A stretch of 64,000 nucleotides of DNA. Source: Acanthacorydalis orientalis. Lineage: Eukaryota > Arthropoda > Insecta > Megaloptera > Corydalidae. How positions within the stretch are numbered: position 1 is the first letter of the stretch; each line of letters starts with the position of its first letter. The translations under genes were made by a program, and so were the position numbers. The notes below the pieces were generated by a model. The model saw only the letters and a program-made list of their open reading frames with translations. It was not told the origin of the DNA and did not search any database. Location of the stretch: contig CM068314.1 in the NCBI GenBank assembly GCA_034766995.1, positions 29,026,708-29,090,707 on the forward strand. The letters run 5' to 3'. Positions 28,142 to 40,475 of this stretch are shown here, one piece after another.

Positions 28142-30266
28142 ATTATTAAAAGATTTTCAATAACAGTACATTACTTTCTTATTACAGTATATTAGTTTCT
28201 TTTTAATATATTTTATTTATTTTGATTATTAAATAGAAAATAATGTCTTAAATGTAGATTGGAGGAAGACAGTGAAACAAATTATAATATTAATGTAATT
28301 GTAAATAAAAGAGTTTATTGTCCAGATTTATTTTAAAGAAATTTTAATAGAAAATCAATATGATATATAGATTAAAATTGACACTTTTTTTATGAGTATA
28401 TGTTCAAATATTGAATGTGCTGTAATATTTATAATTGTTACTAAAGAAATATTTGATAGAAAATTAAAGAAAAATATTCGAGATTTTCTTGCAAAAAATA
28501 TATTTATGTGAGTTATATATATATGATTCTTAGAGAGATCAGTTCAGATTTCATTGTCTCTTGATTTTTATATCTTAATCTTGGCCTCAGGACTGAACTA
28601 ATTTTATGATAATAAACTACTGAAAACACTGAATTTTAAACATGCGACAGTTTCAAAACTAAATATCAAGGTTTTTAAACTATACATTTTTTTTTCTTTT
28701 CTCTCTTCGTATAACTCTTTAAAAATCAAACTTCTCTTTCTTTTTCCTCGTTTATTCATGTATTTTGGCATAGGAAGGTTCAAAAACCAATAGAATAATA
28801 CCGATTGAATTTCAAGTAATAAAAACCTGTGTAAAATACAAAGTAAAAATAGTAAATAAAGAACATATTAATGTACAAAAAAGGAATTCAAAATAATATT
28901 TCCGAAACAAGTAATGTTAACATTCAGAAAATAATAAATAAAAAGAATAGAAATGAACAATAAAAAAAATTCAAAGAGTATCATATGAGTATCTACTCTA
29001 GAAAAAGCTACTAAATAAAAGACTCGAACACTCTTCAATAGATTAAAACCTCACAAAAATGAATCGCAGTATATTTTTAAATTTCTGGAGTTGTTAAGAA
29101 TGAATTTTTTTTTTTTGAAATGTATTTTGTTATTATATAGGAATTTGATATTTTTTTGTTTTTTAATCTCAAGGAAGCGCTCAACAAAATTGTAGTCACC
29201 TTATAACGATTCTGTACATTTACTGTGTATCTGTGCAGTAAAATTAGTTTAAAATGAAAAAATAATAACTACAAAGAGTCAAACTAATGTGTTCGAAAAA
29301 TATAATTTTTAATAATAAAATAGGAAGATAATTGACAAATTTCAGAAACTGCTGCGTATGAACAGATTTGAAAACAATGAGTATTATGTAAAGGATATTT
29401 AAAATGTATTTTATTTTTTATATTGATAATAGGTATTACAAAGTTTATTAATTACTATGTATTAGTAGTTCTGCATATTATATCTTTTAGTTTTTTTTTT
29501 TTATTAATAAGTTTTCTAAATATGAAATACAAGTATGTTGAAAAATCTATATTTGACTATTAAAATTATATATCTTCCTATTTATCTAACACATGCAAAC
29601 ACTTTTTTAACTGATTAAAACTAGCGATAAGCAATTTACATACTAGAAAAATAACAAGAGATGAAAAGTGTTACTTGTTATTCATGCCGTGTTGTAGTGT
29701 TGAATTAATTTATTTTATTTGTTAATTTTAAGTGAATTTACTTTTAATATTTACACACATTTGTCTGTCATTTTAATCATAGCTGGTAGTTCGAAAGTTA
29801 ATGAATGAAAGCAAAACTATGTTTGGAACGGAAAAAATATCGTTTATAAATAAACGAAAAGCGATTCTTAACGATTTCGTGAACGGCTTGGCATTATAAA
29901 ATGTAACATTTTTATTGACGTTATGTTCGAATGATGATTTTCGATCCACCATCTCTCTCTTCCCAGTTTTAATACCTCGATAATAAAAATCTAACTATAG
30001 ACAGTTTTGATTTTATTATACATACATTTTAAATTTTAATTCGTTTGTCATATGGTATTCTTAATATAACTTATATGAAATGAAACTGGATGTTTATGAT
30101 TTCTGTAATTATATACATAATTTTATGTGTTTCAACTTTATAACGTCGACTTTTAGTTGCATATCAGATTATAGATGTCATAAAAATTAACGTTTTGAAT
30201 TCTTTACGATAGAACAATAATTCCGATATACTACTAAAAGTTGACTATTTATGTAATTAATTTGTT

Positions 30267-30269
<3 letters not shown>

Positions 30270-30308
<39 letters not shown>
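30270..30308. repeat. (TA)n microsatellite
   Basis: 39 bp; a second tract lies 90 bp to the right. Confidence 0.95.
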
Positions 30309-30312
<4 letters not shown>

Positions 30313-30395
30313 ACTTTGTCATGTGTGTGGTTATTAAATAATATATTATGTTTATTAAAAAAGATAAAAATGATTAAATATCATAAAATGATTTG

Positions 30396-30398
<3 letters not shown>

Positions 30399-30439
<41 letters not shown>
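30399..30439. repeat. (TA)n microsatellite
   Basis: 41 bp uninterrupted. Confidence 0.95.
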
Positions 30440-30445
<6 letters not shown>

Positions 30446-31900
30446 TATATGGAAACAGGTTATTCGGTGTGTAATTGTTCTCATATCATGTTACTTGGAT
30501 GAGGTCATATAAACCAGAGTTCAAGATTATAACGTGTTTAAAAACTGGTTAAATTATCCGTTCATCAACTACTTAAATATCCATAATTCAAATAATGTCT
30601 ATCGAATTGCCACAGTATTAAATATAGTGTATTGAAACTATGCTACAAGCATTTTCTCAACTATAAACGTATAGATTTATGTATAAGGTTTTATTATACT
30701 GATTATGTTTCATTAGTTTCTTCGTTTTCTTTTCATTTGCATTTAAATACTCGTTCATAATTCATGTAACGTCTTCCATTGCTTTACTTTTTGTACAATT
30801 AAATTGTTTATTCATTCAAAAGGAGAATGTGTATAAAAATATTTAGACATTTGAGCTTACACCGTGGACTTGCAGTATTTGGTTTAATTCACGAATTAAA
30901 AATAAATGTTTAAGATTTTCTAATAAAAACAGAATAATCTTAGAATTAAAACTGTTACTATCCTTTTAATATTTATAATATTAACATGTAAAGAATAGTT
31001 CTATTATGTTTCTTTTCAAGCAGGACGTAATAACTTTTCAAACCATCTACAAGTAGCCTAATTAGAACTAAAATCTCATCCTTATAGCACAAAAGTTTTA
31101 TTTATAATCCCATCTTAAAACGCTTACGTTCTCACGTGTTATTCTTGATGATTTTTTTTTGAAAAAAATACGCTTCTAGTTATTACTGTTGTGTAAGCTT
31201 CTTTTTATATTCTGAATAATATTGCACTCCTTTCTGTTATTTCATTCATTTTTCTATTTTTATGTGTATAGTTGAACATTCATCTTTTCATACTTTTCCG
31301 TGTTGTATGAAGTTTTTGAATAATGTTTTCAGTTTAAGTTCAAGTTTCGGCATATATCAGTACTGGAAGGATGTTTAGTTGAGCGACTTTTTTGCCTTGA
31401 AAATTTTGTTTTTTGTTATAGGTGAATAAGTGTTATTTGTGTATGTAACATGTTAATATGAGATTCAATGGTGGATTCAACCTATAGATTGAAGGAGGAG
31501 AAGGGGTTATACATAATTATTATTATTAAGATATTTTTAAAGTATTAACAAATATAATTTCTTTTTATATTTTAAACATTGCAAATAATCTTAGGAAGAT
31601 ATTTATTCGAACTGGCTCTCTTACATGCTTTTTTTTGAGGTTTATATAATTTTACACAATTTTAGTAAAGCATTGATTACTAATAAATGAAATAAAGATG
31701 TACATATTCTTTAAATGATCAATTTCTTAAATGCACAATGTATTTATAATTTTTTTTGGTACCGAATTATTTTATTATTTAAAGAAGTTATTTCAACATA
31801 ATGAAATGAATTGGTACACTTTTTTTTACCTTTTGTTAATATGTATTTGGGATTATTTTTGAAATGTATTTGTGAATTTTTTTTAATATGTATATGTGAA

Positions 31901-31906
<6 letters not shown>

Positions 31907-31949
<43 letters not shown>
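31907..31949. repeat. (TA)n microsatellite
   Basis: Flanked on both sides by TATGTG-rich sequence. Confidence 0.95.
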
Positions 31950-31959
<10 letters not shown>

Positions 31960-32500
31960 GTTTATATATGTAAACGTATGTATGCATGTACTATAAATAT
32001 GTAGAGGAAGATGAAACAGAAAAGATATTAAATGACTGCATTAAAAAAAGTAAAAATCAGAATGTCGCATTACTACATAATTGAGTTTTGATATTTTAAA
32101 TTGTAATTGTAGTTACTACATTATATTTTATTATTTTTTAAAATAATGTTTTTTTCTATATTTCAGGTGAGTTAAACGAATTAGTGTTTGTTGTATTGGT
32201 GAGTTTTTGAATACATACTTATTTTCATTTGTGAAACAAATATATGTTTGAATACATGTACGCATGTGTAATTGCATGTTTTTGAATAAGTTGCAAAGAG
32301 TAAAATTGTACGAAAATATTATTATAAACGGTCTTTTAAAATTGTGGATAAACTTCAAAAATGTTAAAATGAAATCTATTGAATTTTAATGAAATTTATA
32401 AAATAATGTGATTTATTTAATGAATTATTAGAATTATTTTACTCTTTATTGTGAGTTTTTTTAAGAAAATATTTCTGTGAAACATTATTTTCGTAGTGTA

Positions 32501-32726
32501 TTTGTATTATTGCCTGTCCGGGTTCTAGTCTCGATAAATCACTTGAGTAGTAACCTGCAACAACTAGTTTCTGGTATCGTGCTTTCTTCGCGTAGCATGG
32601 TAATATACTTTTATTACGAATATATTTACAAACTATTGGAAGGTAGTATAAGAATCGAGACTAGTTGTAGCATATTACTACTCGAGTGATTTATCGAGAC
32701 GAAGACCGGCAGAACAATATACCAAC
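32501..32726. repeat. Long imperfect inverted repeat (foldback or MITE-like)
   Basis: The left arm (about 32501-32569) and right arm (about 32659-32726) are reverse complements over some 60-70 bp with scattered mismatches. A core of GTCTCGATAAATCACT is followed by GAGTAGTAA and CAACTAGT. About 90 bp separate the arms. It could be a foldback transposon, a tail-to-tail MITE pair or an RNA hairpin. The stem is longer than a usual animal pre-miRNA. The 70-codon open frame here (32477-32689) follows from the repeat and is not called as a gene. Confidence 0.7.
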
Positions 32727-33159
32727 GAGATTATAGAGGTATGAGTATAGGCAGTCGTAACTTTATTTTTGTCCTAGATATACTTGTTCATTATAAAAAT
32801 AAGTTTTTATTGTTAAATTTAGTAAGCAGGACTAATGTTTATGAAGAAAATCTTGATAAACAGATTAAATAAATTAGTACAATTATGCTTGTGCTTTAAT
32901 TAATTGGTATTGGAACCCTTTCTCTATATATATTTTTAATCGTGTGTATAATAATTATAATATTTTTGTTGAAAAATGATTAAATAGATACTAGAATGCA
33001 GATATGTTCGATTATTCGGTTATTTTTATCTTAAGAATTTTTGATTATTTGACATATAAACTGCTCATCCGAATGCATCCATCTCTTCTCCTTATACATG
33101 TCTCGAGCACAATGTACAGAGATGTTACAATAAACGAGATAAACCGACATTGAATTATC

Positions 33160-33490
33160 TCTCCTACAAACGTAGCCGGTACGTCATTGTGCTTTCCGAT
33201 AAATTCGTATACATACACGAAAGTCTCCTTTTTCCGTTGGCAACGCAACGATGCGCGACCAAATAAATAGAAATCAAAAACATACCCTTTACATCATTAC
33301 TGTCATGCTACTGACGCTGTGATATCACCGACGTACGCTTCCACAGTGACAATCTCACATTTACGGCGCGGCCATTCGCAATACCTGCGGTTTAAATGTA
33401 CACCCAATGATGCATGTTAAACATTCCTATTGTTCTTTATAGACTGGTTATATGTACGCGCCACATGATTGGTCAAGGCTTAATTGGAAC
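33160..33490. promoter_or_regulatory. CpG-richer island with inverted CCAAT motif
   Basis: It contains GCAACGATGCGCGACC, CACCGACGTACGC, TTACGGCGCGGCCATTCGC and TGTACGCGCCACATGATTGG, the last ending in an inverted CCAAT box. No open frame with an ATG and no clear splice site accompanies it. It may be a promoter, an enhancer or an old unrecognised repeat. Confidence 0.25.
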
Positions 33491-34315
33491 GGGCTTATTT
33501 TACAATTTATTATTAATGTATGAGTTTAGACACCTGTGATCATAAAGAGTATGTATGTCGTAACAGCAGACATAAATTAAATCATCTGGATGTTTGATGC
33601 TATCTGTTTGATCTAGATGTTACTTTAATTAAGAACTGCTTCAGAATATATCAGTGTGTATATATTTTGTTTATTTTAGATTATATCGAAATCGGAACTA
33701 CATTCATTTTTTACATTGACAGGTTATAGAGCACCTAAATTAAAGAATATATATTGTTTTTACACGAAATACTGTCTATTTTTATATATCGAACACTATT
33801 TGTTATTTTTGCAAATATGTCCGAATTGAAAACATCAATAGATTATTTTTTATTTGTATATAACTTAATATGTCTGCCTGCGTACTTCTATTATATTATG
33901 TAGAATAATTTTTTATATAGTAGTGGTGAAATATACTCACAGTAATTATATTTCAAAAATGTAGCAGATATTTAAGATGGAATTTTGAAAAAAAAAACAT
34001 TATTTTACCTTTTCTATCATACGTATATTATCAGAAAATACTCAAAACGTAATTTAAAAAACTAAACATTATCAGAACACGTGCATATATAGTAGACATT
34101 TATTTTGATAATAGTTTAAGTATATTCTTGGAAAATTTGATCGAATACGCTTATATAAACATTAGAGTTATTTATATCGAAAATTAAAATGAAATAAGAC
34201 CTAGTCAATATGCAAATAAACTTACTTTATTGAAAGTATCAGGTATTTTATAAAATTAATACGGAAAAGCTTTTTCCTCTAGTTAATCGCGAAGACGAAT
34301 GTATTTTGTTTGTAG

Positions 34316-34585
34316 AAAACCAAACAGTCAGTAAAATTGACAGATTTTCGATTGATGCTTATGAAACAAATAAAATCGAAATATAGGTCGCAAAGAGTAA
34401 GTACAAAAAGAAGGTCATCGGCAGATCAATCGCGTAGATTAACTGAAAAGCACTTTCCATCACTTGTTCCTTCGACCGGATCAAAAGCGGTGGTTTGTTT
34501 TAATACAGTTCATGAGAAAAATAGTAATTTTTTTGCTTTCTATGTACAAAATCGATATAGAATAGTGGACTATATATTGTTCTAA
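34316..34585 (+). pseudogene. piggyBac transposase C-terminal relic
   Basis: The open frame begins just after a stop at 34313-34315 and has no proper start. It contains FRLMLMKQI, YRSQRV, a KRRSSAD stretch, then RLTEKHFPSLVPSTGSK and VVC. In piggyBac transposases this order marks the region just before the C-terminal Cys-rich finger: an FR-L-L-QL segment, then RLTGRHFP-like residues, then a CVVC finger. The finger itself is lost: after VVC the frame turns into unrelated AT-rich codons and ends at 34585. The catalytic part is absent. TTAA-flanked termini were not identified. Confidence 0.6.
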
Positions 34586-34917
34586 AACATTTATGTCTAT
34601 AAATAATCTAAATATATTTTATTCATGAAATTACAAATTCAAGGATTTATTTAACAACAGGATATAACATTTTTTTTTTGAAAAATTGTACAGTCACATT
34701 ATTAAATGCTAAAAGTAGAGTTTATTGTTCATACTGGAGAATTTGACAATACATAACGGTATTAATGAAACAGATAATTGATTATACATTAAACGTATTT
34801 GTTTTTAATGTATTGTAAGATACATCTGTGGTTTATATTTAAACATTTCTTTGAATCATTTTCTCTGTATTCTTTTTTGTCTACTGTAGCTTATTTGTTA
34901 ACTTTTCAAGTCTTTTC

Positions 34918-34934
34918 TTTTTTTTAAAAAAAAA
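34918..34934. repeat. T8-A9 tract junction
   Basis: Eight T run straight into nine A, about 330 bp after the piggyBac relic ends. Confidence 0.75.
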
Positions 34935-35790
34935 CACGCTAATATATCAAAAATGGTTGGTTTTGCATCGTTCGCGTGTGTATGGCATTTTCTTTTCAAG
35001 CCAGTGAGTTCAATATTTTTCATTCTGCTATGACAGCTTTTGATATCACAGTGACATTCGTATTCTTTATATATATATATATATATATATAGTTACGAAT
35101 TTGACATATTATAAACACATTAAAAATAATTCTTGAAAGTACTTTTCGGTACTATCATTTTTTACATAGAATATATATAATTTTTGTCTCATATATAGCA
35201 CATGTATTCGGTTAAAAATAATTTTAATTGAACTTTTTGATGTATTTCAAATTCATCACTTTCTTTTATTGAACCTGTATTTTTTTTATATTTCTTTGCT
35301 ATCTCAGCTTTTGTATTTTCATATACTGAGCTCTATAGTTATTATTTACTTAGTTTTTCAGTATTAATGTCTGAACTAATCAACTTGAAATATCTATTCG
35401 TTCGTATTTTTGATTGATGCACATCGAATCTATTCATAAAAATGATCTGAAAATACATTTATAGAACTATTTTACAAAATTATTAGTTGTTGAATATTAT
35501 TTATGAACGTCAATGCTTAATAGTATTATATAAATAGTATTATGTAATTGTGGTGAGTTTAATCGTAAAACGTATATCTAATCAGTAGAATAAATGTTTA
35601 ATAAGAGAAAGCGATAAAAATCTAAATTGAAAAAAAAGGTATTATTAGTTCGATGAACTTTTTATCGTATTAAAAACAAATCATTAAAACACATTATTTG
35701 TTAGGTATGTTTCAATATAGAATGTGGATTTTATTTACGATTTATTATGTGCAAGTACATGCGTGCGTGTTTGCGAGTGACAACCATGTA

Positions 35791-36815
35791 CGTATGAAGG
35801 GCGGTGTGAGGAGTAACTTGATTCTATATTAGAAACAACAGTTTCGGCTTGAAAGTGTACTTTATTTTTTGACATAATCCTCTCGACATTCAACACTTGC
35901 CACAAATGTTTTTCCAGTTTTGCAATTCTCTTTCTGAAGCTGGTTTCTTAGAAGTCCTCAAAATAATCGTTTGTGGTCTCTATTGTCTCTTCATTGGACC
36001 TAAATCGCTTTTCAACCAGACAAATTTTGAGTTACGTGAACAAATGAAAGTCCGAGGACACCAAACGAGACGAATACGATGGATGCGGAAAGGTTTCACA
36101 CTTCAATTCGGCCAGTTTTTCTTCAGTCGAGTAAACCGTCTTTGCTTTCTTCGGAACCATTTCACGGAGTTCACTCCCCTGTCTTGATTGCGATTCTAGT
36201 ATGTAATGTTGAATCCATGTTTCATCAATGGTCACAAAACGCCGCGTGAAATATGTTGGATTCTTCTTAAACAGTTCCAAGAAGTCGGCTGATGTGCTCG
36301 CTTACGAACTCGTTTTTGCTCTGTAGTGAGAAAACGAGCCACTCATCTTGTGGAAAGTATTTTCATATGTAACTCATTATGCAAAATGAAATGCGTTCGC
36401 TCAGATGAAATATCTATGATCTCTGCTGTCTCGCTCACTTTCATTCGTTGGTCGGATAAAAACCATATCGTGGACTTGATCGACGATTTCTGGTATGACA
36501 GCTCTTCTCGGACCTCCTGAGTGTATTACATCTTCGATGCTCGGTCTCCCACATTTAAATTTATACACCTAAGGTCGAACGGTTTCGTAAAAAGGACAAG
36601 ATTCGTCCAATGTAGGGAATATCCTCTTATGGATTTCCGCCGCTCGTTTATCTTCTTAAAAAAAAGAATTGAATCACACAAAGAATTAATAATGGAACAA
36701 CTACAACTCCACATATTTTACTAAAAGAGATAGAACTATGTGAAAACGTATACAGGTGTGCGCTCTCCCTCACAGAGTACATGAACCATATCACTCTTTA
36801 AACTGCTCTCGTATA
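35791..36815 (-). mobile_element. mariner element, family A, internally deleted copy
   Basis: Both ends match those of the mariner at 40471-41767. The left edge (GGGCGGTGTGAGGAGTAACT) corresponds to that element's 3' end, and the right edge, read on the - strand (CGAGAGCAGTTTAAAGAG), to its 5' end. It is about 270 bp shorter, because of one deletion inside the transposase and another in the 5' leader. Boundaries are good to a few bases. A TA lies near each edge, but an exact target duplication is not certain. Confidence 0.75.
35862..36690 (-). pseudogene. mariner transposase, deleted (family A)
   Basis: On the - strand the best-preserved block (36032-36280) reads ELFKKNPTYFTRRFVTIDET, holding the first catalytic Asp, then WIQHY and MVPKKAKTVYS. 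It then jumps to ELKCETFPHPSYSS and SSDFHLF, which holds the third acidic position. The missing part between about 36113 and 36120 normally carries WDA, the linker and the HHD motif, so the second Asp of the D,D34D triad is deleted. The N-terminal DNA-binding half, up to about 36690, is present but full of stops. The element ends with an AAATAAAGT-like stop matching its relative. Confidence 0.7.
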
Positions 36816-39800
36816 TGTATATAAATTTTGAGCGTCTTTGTAAAACTTACATATCCATAACTGTAAAAAGATTGTAATGATGCGTTCAATTCTAGTTGTA
36901 TTTTTTTCAAACAAGATTGACTATTATTTTAGAGGTCGATTCATGATTTTGTTATTTATTATAAAGCAAAAACCAATGCAAATAAAATTGTGCGCTATTA
37001 AGCTAAGCAATTTTCATATTTTTTGAGAAGAAAAGGCACATTAGATACAGCGCCTTTTACTAATTTCTCAGTATTTTTGATTAACCTTGACAAGGTCTAT
37101 AATTTCATATGTGCTTTGTTCCGGAAATCAGATGATTTCTAATATACGTACATTATCGAATAATTTAAAAATGATCCGAAATTAAAATTTTAGATGTTAA
37201 AATTAAATTTCCGAAAAATTAACAAGCAGGTGAAGTTAGTAGTGTAGTATTCTATTTAAAAAACATTAATAATTGGTACCTATTATTTGTAAGCAGTTAG
37301 ACCAATATCAAAATAATTGTGAAAATGCCATCGGAAATTGTGATAATTATAGTTTTTAAATTTTATTATAGAAAATAAGAACAAACATCCATTTAAATCA
37401 TGCAAATAAATACATTTTCTCTTTATTAAAACGCGTGAATTAATAATTCTCCAACAGAAATATGTAAATTTTCAAATGTAATAGTTTTATTTTTAAAGCA
37501 TAAATTTTATAATTGACTGTTGAAACATTTTCAAATATTGTTGGTTTCGAGTTAATTTCAATGAAAATAAATAATTTGTAATGCTCTTTAAATAATAAAT
37601 GCTCTCTTATATAACTGTTAAGTAGGCATTCGCAAATAAAAGATGTAACATTGTTTAATGGTCGTATGTGATTCTTAGTAGAAAATTAAAGTTACAGTTT
37701 TCACAGTGTGAATGTATATTAGTCGTGTGTGGTGTATTTTTTATACGAACACATGAATGTGTATTCAAATATGGTTTGTTGATGATGTGTGTGGAAGAGA
37801 GAGATGTATGAGTGAATATATACGTATATATTATCCAAATATAGAAAGATAAATGATACGCTTAAGAATGTAAATATAAACCGTAGATAACGTTTATAAT
37901 TCAGTTTATACTGAATAATATATTTCGGTTATTGTAAATTGTTATCAGAAGTAAGAAGAGTACACACATTTCAAAGTAAAAGAATACAAAAACATGTATT
38001 TGAAAAAAATATAAGCGTAGTATGTTTGCTTGAACAGCTGTTAACCATTATAAGAAGTTCTATGTGTAAACAAGAAGTAGTCTTTTCAATTTATCTTTTT
38101 TTTTTTGAACGCGAGACAGTACTAAAAATCCGAGGTCATTTTTTGGCAGTTTGACAAAAAGGCTTCTTCTACGTGACTTCCAGTGACATAAAAATTTTTC
38201 AAACATCTCCGTTCGCGCATATTTACATATGCACGTATAATACTTAGTTGTCCAATATCTAATATACGTACACACAGATGTATGCATGACTTTGATACAT
38301 ATATGTATATATATACATACAGGCAGTAGATATATACACATGTATGTTTGTAATGCTTAACCTTTTAATGCATGTATTATCATTTGTAATTCAAATAAAT
38401 TAAGTTGTTAGTGCATGTTTAGTGTTATAGTATTAACTTCAATTCAAACTGTATCAGGCAATGATACATTCTTTCAAAACGTTTAATATAAACATTCATT
38501 CTTTAATATCTCTTTTTAAATAATGTTTCTAGTAACGTCAAAAACATATGTTTTTTTTAATCGGAAAAAAAATAATTGATCGAATGTTTAATACTTATCA
38601 AGAGAATATACAAGTCGAAATACATAATAATAATAAAACGTGATGTAAAATAGGAAAATAACGAAGTTAGACAAAATGTAAAATTTGCAGAATGAATAAT
38701 TGAAACTGAATTATTATTTAAGCATGAAATTAAATAAGCATAGATTAATTATTATTTTCCCCTAATCAAGTAATATCAATCAGTTTTTGTGAGAACTGTC
38801 TAGTAGTTTCTGTTTACAGGAATAATTTATGTGATAATATCAAAAATAATTCGTATTGCAGAGAGAGATACGTTTTAAGTATTATTCATTTTATAGATAT
38901 GTTTTGTTTTAATTAGATATCGAAACAATTTATACACTTATTGCTAAAAATATAAATAAAAACAATGATTGTGTAATGTTATTTTTAATCTTGAAATGAT
39001 GAATGTTTACATAATATATCAAACTTATTTAGACAGCAAGAGGCACATATGTACTTTTTGATAACACTAGAAACATTTCATGATATCAAATTGGCGGTAT
39101 ATTATTTTAAAATACTGGAAAGTGAACATTATGTGATTTATTTATTTATTAAACGCTGTGACAGATAAAATGATACACTTATCTATCATCAAAATGATAT
39201 GTTTACCTATGAATGTAATTTGATATATAAAACAAATTAATAAAATTATTGTACAGCTAAGAGTTTTATTCTAAATTTTTATTAATTAGTAGGTGAAATT
39301 CAATAGAAGTATTTTTATATTAGAAGTGTAAGACTGTATTTACGTGGCCTGTTTAAATCGTTTTATAATTTACATTATATAATCGACTTCTGTTTAGCTA
39401 ACAATTGGATGCTCAGTAGTGGATCAATAGGAGAATAAACATTTTGAATCTTTGAAATTTAAAATGTATTAATTTTTCAAAAAAGTATTTTAATTTGTGT
39501 ACAAAAAAAGTTTCTATTTAGCTATTAATTACAATATTAATTGCGAATACGTTAATATAAAATGAGGTTTAGTTTTCTTATTCTTAAATTGAATTGAATG
39601 ACTTGAACTGTGACGGAAGTCTAAGCGCATACCACATAAGAAATACCACCAATCAAGAATAAATATGCAAAAAAATAAGTAAAAGCAAAGAACGAAATGT
39701 AGTTTCTTAATGGTTTTATTTTATTCTTGTTATTTTTTTAAATTGTATTAATAGATTTTTTTTAATTTTGTTACGGTGATGTAATGAATTTAACATGTAT

Positions 39801-40414
39801 TATGTATTCGTTCTGTTTATTAAAACGAGACTGATATTGGCGAAGAAATAAGTCGGTGATAGTTTTAGAAATTTTAGTTTGACAAATGTCCGTCTTATAT
39901 TTAGATTTCAATAAATATAAACGAGAAAAATAAAAGAAATAGTAAATTTCGTATATTTATTTACTGGTTACCGAGCGAAATAATAGAAACATTACTGAAT
40001 ATATGTATATAACATTTGAAGAAATGTTTGCATTTGCGTTGATAGTTACTTTTTAACAAAGATAAATATCTGTATACATATTCATAAGATATTTCTTTCA
40101 GTCATTTTTATCTATTTCTGCAGTTGTGTACATTTATTCAGAATATCACTATTTTATTTATTTCGAAAAGTTAAAATCTGGAGTGTCTTGAAAAACCAGT
40201 TGAAAAATTAAATTTAATTTTGTCAAGAGGTAAATACTTGCCGTACGTAACAATTAATTACTGTCCATTATAAGTTTATGTAATTAAATTAAGTGTGAAC
40301 TTCTTAATCCATTGATTCATTTACTAAGATATTTTGATCTGTCGTCAACTAAGAAGGAAATATGTTAGAACATTTTTCGTGCAAGAGTTATTTCGAAATC
40401 AAATTATTATTACT

Positions 40415-40418
<4 letters not shown>
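36816..40418. other. AT-rich non-coding DNA between the two family A mariners
   Basis: No gene, RNA or transposon signature was recognised, and long TA tracts are rare here. Confidence 0.6.

Positions 40419-40470
<52 letters not shown>
40419..40470. repeat. (TA)n abutting the family A mariner
   Basis: It ends exactly where the left terminal repeat of the mariner begins. Confidence 0.95.

Positions 40471-40475
<5 letters not shown>

Larger units (their letters stand above)
22913..32500. other. AT-rich non-coding DNA
   Basis: Nothing convincing was seen apart from simple repeats. Near 23870-24080 the DNA is somewhat richer in C+G without a supported frame. At 27105-27200 the - strand briefly reads KTYNEEADDIMISRQNMEYG, which has no recognised family. 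Confidence 0.55.
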
